Source: Dictyophora rubrovolvata
Taxonomy: Eukaryota; Basidiomycota; Agaricomycetes; Phallales; Phallaceae
Assembly: GCA_029959195.1 (NCBI GenBank)
Contig: CP114127.1
Span: 930,001-994,000 of the forward strand
DNA: 64,000 nucleotides
Reading direction: 5' to 3'
Made by a program: the position numbers and the translations under genes. Under the pieces are notes generated by a model that had not been told where the DNA came from, did no database searches, and saw only the letters and a list, made by a program, of their open reading frames with translations. Below are positions 10,387-23,850 of the stretch, piece after piece (position 1 is the first letter of the stretch; the number at the start of each line of letters is the position of its first letter).

Positions 10387-12058
10387 ATGCCCAACGTCGT
10401 CGACGCCGTTTCTCTCTTTGAGAAATACAAAGCAGCGAAACAAGACCACGTATTCACTTACTGGCCGATCTTATCCCCTTTGGAGCGTACCTCCCTCATC
10501 TCTCAATTAGCAGCTATCGACGTCGACAGAGTAAATGGGATTTACAAACGTGCCATGGCGTACGAACAACTCAATGCAAGCGCCGCGAGTGCCGGTGCGA
10601 AAGACACCGTCGAGCCGTTACCCAAAGAAAGAGTAGAAAGCATCGTCGCAGCGAGTAACCCGACGACTGCTCGCAAAATTGACGAATGGCGTAGTGCAGG
10701 TCTTAAAGCCATCGCTGCCAACCGTGTCGGTGTTGTGCTCATGGCAGGCGGTCAGGGAACGCGGCTCGGCTCGTCCGCGCCTAAAGGTTGCTATGACATT
10801 GGTCTTCCGTCTCATAAAAGCTTGTTTCAGTATCAGGCGGAGAGGATTAAACGATTGCAGGCTGTTGCTGCCCAGTTTGAGGGTAAAAAGTCGCAAGATG
10901 TTGTTATTCCGTGGTATGTTATGACTAGTGGTCCTACGCGTGCCGAGACACAGGCGTTTTTTGAGAAGAATGGGTATTTTGGATTAGACAAGTCTAATGT
11001 TATATTTTTCGAGCAAGGTATGTGGATGCATAGTTAACCCGTTTACACGTAACTGAACCGAGGGTTGTAAAGGTACATTACCCTGCTTCACCCTCGAAGG
11101 CAAAATCATGCTCGAGACGGCCTCAAAAGTAGCCGTAGCACCAGACGGAAACGGTGGATTGTACGCAGCACTTCGCCAACCACTCTCTTCCTCCACCTCC
11201 GAACCCAACCGTTCAGTCCTCTCAGACCTCCGATCGCGTAAAGTAGACTTCATTCACGCCTATTGCGTCGATAACTGTCTCGTCAAAGTAGCAGACCCCG
11301 TCTTCATAGGATACAACATCCAAACCGGCGCAGAATGTGCTGCAAAAGTCGTTCCGAAATCGAGTCCTACCGAGTCTGTCGGTGTTATCGCGCTGAAAGA
11401 CGGGAAATACTCTGTTGTGGAGTATAGCGAGATTTCGAAAGAGAAAGCTGAAAGAAGAGAAAAGACGGGTGAACTTACGTTTAGAGCGGCGAATATTGCG
11501 AATCATTATTATACGACTGCGTTTTTGGGGCGTGTGCAGAGTTTTGAAGACGAGATGCCGTTTCACGTTGCGAGGAAGAAGATTCCATATGTTCCAACCC
11601 CAATTTTACCATCCGATTTCTCCATTTCTGCTACTCCCCCCCCATCATCATCATCATCATCATCATCCTCACCCCCACGAACCGTCAAAGCAACCTCTCC
11701 AAACGGTTGCAAACTCGAACTCTTCGTATTCGACGTATTCCCCTTCGCCAAAACATTCAGCGTCCTCGAAGTCTCCCGAAGCGACGAATTCAGTCCCCTC
11801 AAAAATGCACCCGGAACAGGCTCGGACGACCCTCAAACTAGTCGACGCGATTTACTTCGTGTTCAGAAAGGTTGGCTTGAGAGCGCTGGTGCTGGTGTTG
11901 GTTTCGTTAAAACGAGTGGGGATGAGGTTGGGATTGAGGTTGAGGTTTCTCCGCTTGTGAGTTATTCTGGAGAAGGGTTGGAGTCGTTGAGGAATGTTGT
12001 TCTTAAGAAGAGTGGGGTGTTGGAGAGTTTGGATGATTTGAAGGCGTTGGTTGCTTAG
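10387..12058 (+). CDS. UAP1: UDP-N-acetylglucosamine pyrophosphorylase
   Basis: Two exons (10387-11017 and 11073-12058) give 538 residues, close to the eukaryotic norm. The enzyme joins UTP and GlcNAc-1-phosphate to UDP-GlcNAc in the cytosol, feeding chitin, N-glycan and GPI-anchor synthesis. The nucleotide-binding signature is VVLMAGGQGTRLGSSAPKG at about residues 117-135, followed by the QAERIKRLQ helix, the PWYVMTSGPT segment and, after the intron, the LPCFTLEGKIMLE and APDGNGGLY blocks and the YCVDNCLVKVADPVFIGY segment. A run of about ten serines after a proline pair (TCA repeats near 11645-11668) interrupts the C-terminal third; it is a low-complexity insertion. The yeast orthologue is QRI1. 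Confidence 0.95.
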
Positions 12059-14301
12059 AATTGGGTAAACCCAATAGTAGTAGTGGACATTTCAATTCCC
12101 CCCTTTTTTTTTGCTCGCCGTTTTTACATAATTAGAAACTTTGTGTACCCGTATTTTCCTAATTTTTGCAGACTTGGATAATAATATACATGAAAATGAA
12201 CAGCCCCCGTCAGGACCTTTCAGCCTCCCTCAGCGTCGGACTATCAGCACAAGTCAGATTTGGCCCTGCCCAGATCAGGCTCAGGTGTTTTTTTTTGACA
12301 TTTTATTCCCCCGCATCATGATCACCAATGTTCTCTGATCGTATCCCCGGTATATTAGCTTCTGAGCAAGACATTTCTTGAATCACTCTACAGATTTTAG
12401 GACGCCATATGTGTATGCACTTAGTGGTGCGGGGGGTTGCTAGTTGGTCGTGTTCGCCATGAAATATGTATGCGCTGCGCGTGGCAGAAGTTAATACCAA
12501 GACTACATCGATCTTGTTTGTCTACATCGCGCGAGAAATTTCTGGAGAAACAGAATTAACCTAAATCGTACAAAGAGCGGAAGAGAGGAGGACTATTATC
12601 ATATTAATGTTACCGACACAGTTACCAGTTACTAACAGGTACGACTCACGAGTGATGAACGCGGCTGGGATATTTAGTCCATCGAAGTCATAACTGTCAA
12701 AAAATCGGAAATTGAAGGTGTTCTTCTTTATTCAGTTGAGAAACAGCCGAATAGTCGACGTCGATGGGCAGTGTGAGTTTTTGTATTATGTGGTTCAGCG
12801 CATGAATATTTTTTTGAGTTTGTGTTCCTGACTGTGGACTAATCCCGATATACAATTGCTTTGACACCAATATATCTAGTTCAGCGTCGCTGAACGTTCG
12901 AACTACCGTCCCCGAGGCCCGCCGCTGCAATGTTACATACATAGTAGTAGACGACCTTAAAAGATATGTAACATGAGATTTCCCGTGTATTGGTTAATAA
13001 ACAATCAGATCGTGTGGAGCGATGATATTAATGAAGTTTGATAAAGAATGCACACATACGCATTATGAAGCATCCTGTTTGCCGACACGACGTAGGTACT
13101 GATGATGCTTACAGTGATCACGGGTTTTACCGCGATGCATGGCATGACATGTATATTGTAGTGCCATGACATCGTGAATGAGTCTTGGGCGAATTAGGAT
13201 AGAGTAATGGTACAATGCTAGCGCTCGAAGCTGACAGGAAAATCAAAATCAAAATCAAAGGTGGCTTACAAGGTTAAGATTCACAAAAAAGGGAATGCTA
13301 CTTATAAAATCAGCAGAGTTGAGCAAATCATCTCAAGCATAAGGGGTAAAAAGCTCAGATACTTCTAGCTTTAACGAAGTATATGCGAGCTTCAGCATGC
13401 AAAAAAAAACAGTAATACACACATACGTCTGAGAGGAGCGGACTTACATGCCTGAGGCGCATCCATGTGGGCAGATCCGAATATAATTGGAAAGACTGCT
13501 CATGGGAAAGGCGGATGTACGGATGAAATTAATATCTTGGAGGAATCTAGTGTACTAAAAATGTATGTATGTAATTCGGGACATCATGATGATGGCTAAG
13601 CGCGTGCTTAAAGCTGTCAGTGTCAGACTAACTCAAAATGGAGGCACGTTATTGAAAATCCAATGATTTAATTAGTTTAAACTTTGAGATTAATATTCAA
13701 TCTTGAAATCTTAGACTTAGATGTGCATAGATGTATATGCTATTGCAAGCACGACCTACGCCTGTGCATATATGCGGACTATATGGGACCTCAGAATATT
13801 AATAGTCATATGTTACGAACGTTGAAAAGACCTTATTGAATTTATTTACGAAACTCGGACTCCGTATACGTATTCGCATACCGTGACGTACGTACAGAGG
13901 TTAGAAAAAAGAAGTCCGAATTCGCTGGCAGGTGTGATCATTAGCACCGAATGGACCCCTCAATTTTCAGGACAACTTTTCTGATGCTCCACCCATGAGA
14001 AAAACGTCGATGGTGAGTTCACATACTATAGGTAGTCATGATGTTTGAGTTCCTGTCCCGGCTATGTACATTCCGTCATATTTAATTTGCGCTGCTTTTA
14101 TTTTCCGTCTTTCCGTAAGAGTAAGAATGGCTTATTAAAACATCCTTGCACAGCAATTAACCTCAGCAAAAATGACAAACATATATCATAATATTTTATT
14201 TAACTAATCGGGTTACACATTTAGAGTTTAAATAAAAACCCCGACCCCTCACTTCAACTTGCCACTTGAAGGTCAAGTTACATAAGGAATATATATCTTT
14301 C
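12059..14301. other. 2.2 kb gene-poor stretch
   Basis: AT-rich with no recognised gene. The longest reasonable frame is on the minus strand at 12942-12697 (81 codons, starts MYVTLQRRASG). It has no low complexity and a plausible composition, but no family match or conserved feature was seen, so it is recorded only as an orphan frame. A tract of AATCAA repeats occurs at 13241-13258. The last 100 bases would be the hydrophobin 3' flank. Confidence 0.4.
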
Positions 14302-14870
14302 TCACAAGTTGATAGCATTGCATCCAAGATTGATCTAATATCAGTGTTTGTCAGATCCTTTGTCCAAAAAAGCGACGTCGCATTTTTGTTTTAAATTTGA
14401 GACTTACAAGTCCATTGAATTGGTCGTTAGTGCAGCAAACGGCTTGTGCGCTGCAAGCAGCATTGCCAATGCCACTGCAAGAGGGAAAGAAAGATTAAAA
14501 ACGTAAAAGTGAAGGTAAGGAAAAGGGGGGGAAACGTACACGACGCTGATGGGAGTGCATCCCAGACCGACAAGACCTGTAACATCGCCCAAGACAATGC
14601 CTAATAGGCCTAAAAGTGAAGTTACAACGTTGCTACTGGAGGATTGGACGCTGTTGCAGCAGGAAATGGTCCCTGGAAGTGTCAGTGGTTTAAATTAGTG
14701 AAAGGAGTGTCGAGTTTAGCAACGTTCGACATACCGGTGTTGCATTGAGAGACGGTGGTCACCGTTGAGGCAGGTGCAGTGGCAGTTACAGTAACGGTAA
14801 CTGGGTTGTTGGCAGTGACGAAGACTGCGAAGAAAGCAGTGATGAAGAAGATAACAGCTTTGGGGTACAT
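14302..14870 (-). CDS. Class I hydrophobin
   Basis: Four exons on the minus strand (14870-14735, 14672-14540, 14474-14408, 14334-14302) join in frame to 122 residues. The product is a small secreted protein that assembles into amphipathic rodlet films on hyphae and fruit bodies. A signal peptide ([20 protein letters not shown]) and a Thr/Val-rich spacer lead to the eight-cysteine pattern: QC, SCC, a hydrophobic loop, GC, AC, VCC, then GC in the last exon (C-CC-C-C-CC-C). The long spacing between Cys3 and Cys4 and the hydrophobic loop fit class I. The last exon is only 33 bases and carries just the eighth cysteine; without it the protein would look incomplete. The start at 14870 is chosen because the signal peptide begins there, though an in-frame ATG lies at 14921. 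Confidence 0.93.
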
Positions 14871-17800
14871 GATGTTTTTAAAAGCTTCAAGTTGTTTGAG
14901 AGAGCAAATGGAAAATCTCAACTAGATGCAGCTGATGAGGAGAAAGAATACGGAAAAAATGGGTTCATTTTATACTGTTTCGAGAAGTATTGGATTTCCT
15001 TTTTTTTAATTCTGTTTTTTTTTTTTTGGACAAAGCGGACACAAACAGACGCTGTCGATCTGGGCTCAACCCCGCGGCAACACCCCAGAACCGAAGGTTA
15101 TCCCAGAACAACGGCAGCGGTCTGGCAGTAGCATGCTTCATGCTTGACAAATGAATTCCTTTTTGACATTGACAGTTCCGTCGGCAGAACGGTTGTCAGG
15201 TTGTTTTCTCTGTTCTAGATTTGACTGGAGGACTCCAAAAGAGGGCATATATCATGCGTTGATATCATAACGCGCTTGCAGCGTTTTCAGGTACAAAAAT
15301 CACGGCCGAGAATCCGGATGTCATTAACTGTCATTCGAATTCTAAATAAAGTGCCTCGTGCAATTCAGTTGAAAGAACAATCAACGATCAAAGAAACCTG
15401 AGATATATTTGTATTCATGGTGTCTCTGTTAGCATACACATTCAAGCAGTTCCTGGCTGCGCGCAGTGAACAGTGGGTACGTCGTGAAGCAAAAACGATC
15501 TGCCAAAAGTTCGCTCCGAGAAAAACATTAATAGCCACGAGTTAATTGTACATAACCACCAAGAAAGTTATTTAAATCGCGTACGTCATTGACATCACTC
15601 CCAAGCCAGACTCAAGGAATCTGAGAAGAGTTGCTTGTCATGCTAAATATCTTATGACAAGTACGTCAACGGTCAGTTGACAGACTTGAAAAAACATTCC
15701 CCCTTTTTTTTTCAGAATCAAAAAACTTCGAAAGAGAGCAACATACACAGAGATGATCCGATGGAATGCTGAGAGATTCTCTTGGGAATTTCTTGAGCGG
15801 GTGGAAGTGGATTGATTGCTTGTCGAAGCTCAGTTTTGCCGAGTGCGCGTGAGCACGGTTACACACGCTTGACGTGAAATCCGAGTTGCCGCGGGTGAAC
15901 GTACGGTGAACACTGAAAAGACCTTTATACATAAAATGTCTTTCAGAGGTCTTATGGATCATCTAATAAGGATATCTTAAAACTCATTGATCAGCGATAT
16001 AACAAAGCTCAAATCAGAATCAAAAGACACTTAACTTTAAAACTTATCCGCGCGGGAAACATCTTCCAATGAAAAACTTAACTAACTCCTTAGGAACACG
16101 ATCCAATTGGAAAAGCACTAAAAAAAGTGTGCGAAAGCTATCCATTGACATTTGGAATTCGAGAAGGAACAATTGAGAACAAAGAGAACAATAGAAACGG
16201 CGTTAATTTCCTCAGCGGCATGGTATGTTCTTCTTTGAAGCTTTAATATAAGTATTTGATGATTCAAGTTGTGTCGCGCGGCACGCCGTTAAAACAGGTT
16301 TTTATGAAAACTATTACTTCCAGCCTATGACGAAGTTTGTATCACGGGTTGCTTCCCGAAATGAGCGTGAACAGCTGATTGATAGCGCACACGCGTCCTT
16401 GAAGCCCGATTTGCCTCTGTCAGCCTGAGGGAAGAAGTCGTCTGCAGTCATAAACGGGTTTGACTAACAAAACTTTAGTAAAATAAATCCAGATAAGCAT
16501 GAAGCGTTACGTATATAAAAGAAAAGCAGGGCCTTACCATAGGATGAAACCCAACTTGAAGCCGGAATCCGAAGGCTGTTCGAGTTTCGAAGCTCAAAAG
16601 ACCCGATCTCGGAGTGGTGCCGTGCAATTTTCTTGTTGACAGATCCTTCTTCAAGGCCATTTTTTTAGTACATCAAGAAGTTTCAACAAAAAAACGAGAG
16701 GACATCGCGAAGCAGATATATGTATGCGCATACTTTCAATATGTTTAATACAAAGAATTATGTGTAATTTATCGATGTACCTGAATACGTGAATTCAAAT
16801 AATGGACGATTTAGTATTACCACAAAGTTAATAGCGTTCAGATTTCAGAGGCAGATTAAAGCAGAGAAATCGCGCCCGCTTAACTAGTTAATTTGTGATA
16901 TGCGAAGTCCGGCCAAGGTCTGCGATCACGTCAGACAAATCCACGCCCGTCTGTCCCACCAAGATACATAGACCTTAGGTCCAACCAAATGTTGTGACTG
17001 CAGTGCAATGCAGCTGGATCGAAGGCTTCAATTCGACGCAAGAGTGTCGATGCCTTGCGAACTCACTCAAGACCAGCTGTCACCACGATCTCACCACTTC
17101 CATTGTCATTCGCTGAACCCAAACATCGCCAGCGTTTCGGTCAGTCGATCAGAGAACGTTAGTCCGTACGTACTGTCTTTTAATTCAGTACTCTGCTTCT
17201 GCCTCCACCACCATCCATATCCATGACCATTACCTACTTGAAGTTGGGACCTATGTAGTAGGTACTACTAGTAGGGCAATAGTAATTGGTCTATCTTCAC
17301 CCACTCTGGAGCAATGTTTCAATAGTTCTTCCGTTTCTTCAGTGCTTTCAACAGCGTGACCGTCGGCTTCAAATTATGCAGTGTATCACAAATTCCTCGA
17401 TTGGCTACGTAGCATGGTCATGAAAATAGTTTACATCGAGGTCTAGCGCCCTTTTGGAGCTCCGCCGAGCCGAGACGGATGGCCGTTGGTACCTTACTCC
17501 AGCCTTGGCTCCCAAACAGTCTATTGAATACTCCATGGCTGGTATCATCCTCGTAAAACAACCTAACTCGACACCAGGATACAGGAGGACAATATTTTCA
17601 ATAATAATCAAACGGTCTTTCGAAAGCGGGGATGCCCAAGGAATCAAAAACGCCAGCAGTTCAGTATGACGATAAAGGCAAGGCAAGAAACACAAGTTAC
17701 ACAACTATGTATTTCCATTCGTAATTCAAGGATATGGTATCAAATGCTATCTGTGATTCCTGGATTAAATCACGGTTGCATTGCGGCACATTCCGACCCT

Positions 17801-18492
17801 GTTGGTGAACTTGGGGAGACAATCTGGCCGCTTAGTATTAATCCTTAAGATTTGGGGATAAGAATTCTCGCATATCCTCCAGTCTTCATTGTTACACCCT
17901 TACATATCTCCTTAAGGATCATGCGGAACATTGTCATGTTTCAAATTCATCCGGAACCGACGGATTGAGTCAGTCACCGGTCATGCATCCTGCATCCTGA
18001 TCCGAGTCATCTCTGAATATCACCTTTTATGCGCATGCGCGAGTGGGCGAGTGTTCGTAATACATAGATGATAGTCCAGAGTCCTCAAATTACTTTAATC
18101 CTGTGAAGGTCGGTTTTTAGGCCATGTAAGTCGTTCATTGTCTCGTCGCGGTCTATTGTTGATGAATATGTTATGTAACAAGTGTAGGAACATCTCTTCC
18201 TCCGATCAGTCTATCGGCACAGTGCAATTTCAAGTCTAGAATGTAATAAATTACGTAAGTATCTCAAGTTTACCCATAACACATTTGCCACAGAAACACG
18301 TATGCACTCTAGTACTTGCCGGTTCAATAACAAATGATGCTTGGCATCTAATATACGAACATCCCTCATTTCGCCTGAAAAGTTCAACACAGGGTCCACG
18401 CCATACATAAGTACGAGCTTTCAGTCGACAGTTCTTCACTCACCCCAAGTACCTACACCTTCTCAAACAGAAGCTACTTTTCGTTCTAAACG
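14871..18492. other. 3.6 kb gene-poor stretch
   Basis: It contains the hydrophobin promoter, T-rich tracts near 15001-15028 and no recognised gene. One weak candidate is a two-exon minus-strand frame: an ATG at 16660 (MALKKDLSTRKLHG), a donor GTAAGG near 16534, an acceptor near 16463 and a continuation (SNPFMTADDFFPQADRG) to about 16313. It makes about 90 residues without an obvious family, and chance cannot be excluded. Confidence 0.35.
14967..14974 (-). promoter_or_regulatory. TATA box of the hydrophobin gene
   Basis: TATAAAAT on the minus strand, about 97 bp upstream of the hydrophobin ATG, is a suitable distance for a core promoter of a strongly regulated gene. Confidence 0.5.
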
Positions 18493-20035
18493 ATGTCCGT
18501 GTTCGGTTCTCGCCCAACAGCTGAGAGTGTAGCCAAAATCCTGGCCAATGAAATAAAAGACAAAACTGGTATGATTGAACAGAATCTCATGGAATTTTCT
18601 TTAATTTTTTTTTTCATAGTGATTATCACTGGCGTAACTCAAGGTGGATTCGGTGGAGAGGCAGCGCGTGCTCTAGCTCTATTTGGAGCCAAAGTTGTCT
18701 TAGCTGGTCGCAGTCTACACAAGTATGCTATACAAGTCATAATATACATATATGCGTATTTTCACCTTCTGATACCCCTTTAGATTGAAAGAAACAACGG
18801 AGTCCATCAAAAAGGAAGTGTCTAACGCAGATGTGCGCGAGCTTGTTCTCGATCTGGGCTCGCAACAGTCAGTACGACAAGCTGCGGCTGAAGTCCTCGA
18901 ATACCCAGCACCCGTAGATGTCCTCATTCTAAACGCGGGGACTGTAAGCTTGTCTTTTTGATTTTCGTGACAAATCTTCTTTGGTGAACCAACGTATTTT
19001 AGATGGTCACATCCCATGCTAAAACACCAGAAGGGCTCGAACTACAATTTGGAACAAATCATATCGGTCATTTTCTTTTCGCTAATCTGATTATTCCAAA
19101 GCTCCTTGAGGCACCTGCACCTCGCGTTGTCTCTGTAGCCTCAGTGTTGCACTTTGCAAGCGACATTCATTTTGATGTATGCCTTGAGTATCGTTCTTTC
19201 AGCGAGAATTTGCATGATGGACCTTCCTTTTTTTGACAGGATCTCAACCTAGAAAATGAAGCTACTTATGATAAATGGGTCGCATAGTACGTAAAATCTT
19301 CGATACCATTGAGATTCCATCGTGTGATACTTCTCCTTTCAGCGCCCAGAGTAAAACGGTGAGCTTATGTTTTGACAAGTCAAGGAAAAATACACGCCTT
19401 ATTCTATCTCCCAGGCAAACATGCTTTTCGCTCTAGAACTCGCAGAACGCTACAAAAATCAAAAGCTTCTCGCGTTCAGCTTACACGTGTGTTATTCTAA
19501 CATCTGCTTGGATGCTCTCTAACATTCCGCACACGGTTTATCAGCCAGGAGGATCGTTGACCGGGATGACAAGCCACATGACGACGGAGGACTATATCAG
19601 ATTCTCTCATGGCTGGAATCCTGATGGCACGCCAAAAGGAGATTGGGTGCGAACACCTCAGGAATGTGCCGCAAAGTGAGTCTATTTTTCGTAATACCAG
19701 CCGTAATACTTTGGATTCACTGTTCCTCTTCATCCAACATAGTCATATTGTCGCCGGCTTCGATCCGTCTATAGCGGGTAGGCGATGTTTCTGCGATGTC
19801 AGGGAATCGGCTTTTCACTTAGATTTGTTTACTGTTTCTAGACAAAAGCGGCTCTTATTTGGTGGAATGTCAGGTTACCGAGGATCCGCAGCACATGCAG
19901 CCATATGCGCGCGATAAGGTATTTAAACTTATAAAAGTCTTGGAATGACTTCCACTCATTTTACAACAGACAAACGCGAAAAGACTTTGGGAGTTGAGTG
20001 AGAAGATTGTTGGACAAACATTCAATATTCTATGA
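18493..20035 (+). CDS. Short-chain dehydrogenase/reductase (retinol dehydrogenase/WWOX-like)
   Basis: A multi-exon gene of about 335 residues that oxidises or reduces a small alcohol or ketone with NAD(P); the substrate cannot be told. The classical SDR motifs are clear: the cofactor loop VIITGVTQGGFGGE where the family has TGxxxGIG, LAGR for cofactor choice, the LILNAGTM block (NAG), the FGTNHIGHFLFA helix, VVSVASVLH carrying the catalytic Ser, and YAQSKTANMLFALEL carrying the YxxxK pair. The cofactor loop GVTQGGFG departs slightly from the consensus. No transmembrane anchor or targeting peptide is evident. The stop is at 20033-20035; the 3' end faces the permease gene across only 264 bp, so the pair is convergent. 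Confidence 0.88.
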
Positions 20036-20299
20036 GAAAATAAAAATACAAGCCGGACAAACGGGTAGCATACATTTGTCCAGCAGGGTACGGTAAATGC
20101 GAATCTATCGCAATTGCTTTCTTTTCGGAATAAACTTAACGAGAGAAGGATTGCTTTGAAAAATACGTGCATTATTTCCGCAAGTTCCGTATAACATAAT
20201 TGACTAATTAGAAAAACGAAAAAGTGCGGCTGCATTTTAGAGATACTTGACGTGCAGATACTCAGTACTCCACCGACATTACGACAACAACAACACTCT

Positions 20300-23200
20300 T
20301 TAGGCTAAGTCTTTTTCGCTTTTGTCTCTTCCTGATTCAACTTCGGTGACACTCGAAGTTTCTCCGTCATTATGACTATTCTTGGACAAATTGGATATTG
20401 GTCCTTTGTAATGGCGGCGGCCACCAAGGAAGTACCACGCCCTAAAGACAAGAAACAGTCAAGCTTCCATGAATCACCAACAGTCAAAAGGAGTTCACAT
20501 ACAAACTGAATACTACAACACCAAGAGTGATAACGCTGGCATAATTCATGTTCTGAAAGTTGTCAATAAACAACAGGGAATCAAAACTCAAAAACAAGAA
20601 CACGACGAACTTCCTTCGTTACGGGCTTGACGTTGGGGAAAGCGAAGATGACACAAACAAAGCTTAATTTCATGGATACATTAGCTCTACCTTTCATTTA
20701 CTCAGTCGATTGACATACCAAACCCATCTAGATAATGTGTTATGATGTGTATGGGACTCAGCTACGCAAAAAAACGTACGAGCAGCATATTATATTAAAT
20801 GTCCACCCCAATAATCCGTCTCCTAGATAAAATGGTCCTGGTACGAATCTTACATCAGGATGGTTTTGGTAGATCCTGCGAAGAATAATACTGTATGAAT
20901 CGTAGTCAACAAACCGGTCATTTTATTCAAAATAAAAACAGCTCACGGAATAATATAAGAGGAATCAAGGGCTATCAAGGAAAAGGTCAGTCAAACGCTT
21001 CTGAATAGGAATCAGACACACCCATGGCTGTTAGACTGAAAATGGCATTAGCAGCAACGGGACTTGCTAAATCCAGCAACCCTGGGAGGAAGCTGAGGAG
21101 CACGACTATCCAGACGGAATATAATGGTGTTCGGGTGTATTTATTAACTTCTCCGAACAATCCGCGATCTGAGAGAGGAACCAAAACATTTAAACCCGAA
21201 AACTCCATTACATCTCAAATAATTAATAATCGTACCGGGGAAACCGTGATCTCTCGAAAAAGCAAAAACTGTTCGGGAATTCGCTTGTAAAGCCTGTGAT
21301 TTTTACACATGTTAGTGATTAATTCGGAATAATATTGACCCTTAAAAACTACCGTTCTATAAAGCACATCAGAATTTAGCGTTTGTTGCACATATGAACT
21401 ATATTCATTACATACTGTACGACTGCGAACGCAGTAAAACAAACGAATGTCCACAAAACGAGAGCACCGGCCGTTCCCATGCGGAGTTGCATAATCTGAG
21501 CATCAATTAGACTATATTTTTAGTGTCGAAAACAGTGTAAAAACATGCTTGAAGCATTGCTGAGCCAGAGGGACCTGGCAGGTTCTCAATCGGACCGCTG
21601 CATAATATCAACACTATATTGAGAAGCCATCCGATGAGACCTGTTCCGATTACCGCAATGAATATTGCGACTGAAGTGGATCATCTTTAATTTTTATGAC
21701 GCCACATTCGCGTATTATCGGAAATTACCTGGAGCTGAAACAGGATTTCGCATGTCAAGGAAGTGCTTGAGGAGAATAGCGTAAGGTCAGTTACCAGCAT
21801 ATGAAGCCCGTCGTACTTCCTCTCTGTTCATTATATTATGGTCAAACCAAATCTACTTCAATAAACGGAAAACAAATCCGTACGATATATGAGCTATATA
21901 CGTCATGTTCAGTTTCAATGAAGGACTTGCATGTAATTAATCGAGACCCACCTGTGGCATCATAGTCCTGGTGGTGAGATGATTCAGATCGTTAATTTGA
22001 AAAACCAAAAAAAAAAAAAAAAATTACCGTCATCTGTCCAATGAAAAAACAGAAATTCGGTTAGATAAGCTCATCTCATGAAGCATGAAGCGTGCTTACA
22101 GTCCATTGAACGCTATCAGTCATTCGTCATATTAACCTCACTTCCGGTCTCCTGAGAACTTGACCACACACCTCAGTAACCCAAAGAGAAAAGCAAGGCC
22201 GTTATTCCAACCTAATCAGAATCAGAATGTCATTTAAATTGACTACTTCTCGAGCCGCATATATACCTCCGGTTTGGTTGATAAAGCCTAAAATAACAGC
22301 AAGATAAGTGGATATGCTGCGGAGGTGCTGAAAAGATCGCCCACCTCCGCTCCCGAAAACATAACTAGCAGGATGCATATCTGATCTTTTAGTGCAAGCC
22401 AATAGGACGATTATTATCACTTCAAAGTATAAAATAAATTAGCCAGAATAATGTACGACAACCTCGGTTGTACGGACAAAAGGCAGCTCCTAAATTAATG
22501 AATACGAAGCATTTCGTCATCCAAGCCAAATGACGAGTCGCCAAGGAGTTCTATTTTAAACAGGTGTTATCAAATTCAACTTCAGCTGGTTTGTTCATTT
22601 GTTCACCAGAATCCCATGGACTATCAAGAGTCCAGCAAATAAACCCACAACCTTGCCCGATGTGATCTCAACTTCAGGCTATCATAAATTTGGCACACAT
22701 TAAAAAAAGTGAACGATCCCAGCTGAAAAAGGCAATTAAACTAACCCGTGCGATGGTCACTGCCGCCCATATCATATTGCTGAGACCAAATTCGGTTGAC
22801 CTATTGGAAACAACTTGAGGAAATGACAACGTGACAGTGATTGGTACTTACGAAACGCCAGCAACTTGTCCTAGTTCAGGAGTTGAATTAGCCGTATGGT
22901 CGAATCAGTGAACCATTTACCCAATATATTCAGCCATCCAACCACCCACCCGACCTATATAGGTTATTTATATTCTTATTCAGATAAGATATCATAGATA
23001 TCACATACGATCGCACGATGTTTCTTGGGGCAGAGCTGCGCTGATGCCGTGTATAGACCACCTAGACAGGATTCAGGATGGCGTTGAAACATCATTGAAG
23101 GACACATACCGCTTGTAGGGTACGCAGAGACTGTCGAAAGTTACATTGAACATGGCACGTAGATATCGATATTATTGATTCAGCGCACCTAGCTCAGCGA

Positions 23201-23575
23201 TAGAAGCTCCAAGCGTGAAACACATTGTGGCACCTAGGTGAAAAACCAAAATAAACATGGGCGCATCGTTTGACGGTTTTTTTTTCACCGAGTATCCAGC
23301 ACCATACCACAGAGGATGGACCGCCAAATAATAAAGGCGTATTAAAAGTCGTCGCGATACTTGAGCATAAACCCTTTTTAGATAAGGACGATCCTCAGGA
23401 CGCTTTTCCGTTGACAGAAAAAAAAACGTACCATTATTGAAAAAGCAAATGAAATTGTGGCCAAGTTTGAAAACTCCCTTTTGAAGGAGGGAGCATAGCC
23501 TTGAGCTGCAAGTTGAACGTCATCTTCGTCAATGTATTCGTTAATCCGCAAGGGGGGAGACTGTGCATGCGACAT
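20300..23575 (-). CDS. Amino-acid/GABA/choline permease (APC superfamily)
   Basis: An intron-rich minus-strand gene (well over ten exons) coding a fungal APC-family permease that imports amino acids, GABA or choline by proton symport across the plasma membrane. The ATG at 23575 opens a hydrophilic N-terminus with ERF-like FKREFSNLATISFAFSIM, the family hallmark, followed by the exon GLCSSIATTFNTPLLFGGP and SSVVWCWILG, then hydrophobic exons all the way down. Near the 3' end a last hydrophobic helix precedes AWYFLGGRRHYKGPIS, another family hallmark, and a Ser/Glu-rich tail ends at a TAA (20302-20300). Substrate cannot be decided by reading. Many exons are very short (tens of bases), so automated models are likely to be wrong here. 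Confidence 0.85.
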
Positions 23576-23850
23576 GATTGAAGCTGAAAGAAAACCCAGG
23601 TCTTGGTATGTATTTACACGGACTGAATTTCTCTCGGCAAGGGTGCTTTAAAATAGAAAATCCAGGAACCGGAGTGCAGCATGGTTCCAAGTCCGGTAAG
23701 ACCCTGACCTCATAAGCGGCTCTTATCTAATTTTTTGGAGCGTGTGGAGATGACGAAAGTGTAGAATACAGTCAAGTGTGGGCGATTTCCAAATCACGAG
23801 ATAACAAATGGGGAGTTAGGCGTAAATGTATTAATGAAGATTGTACATTG

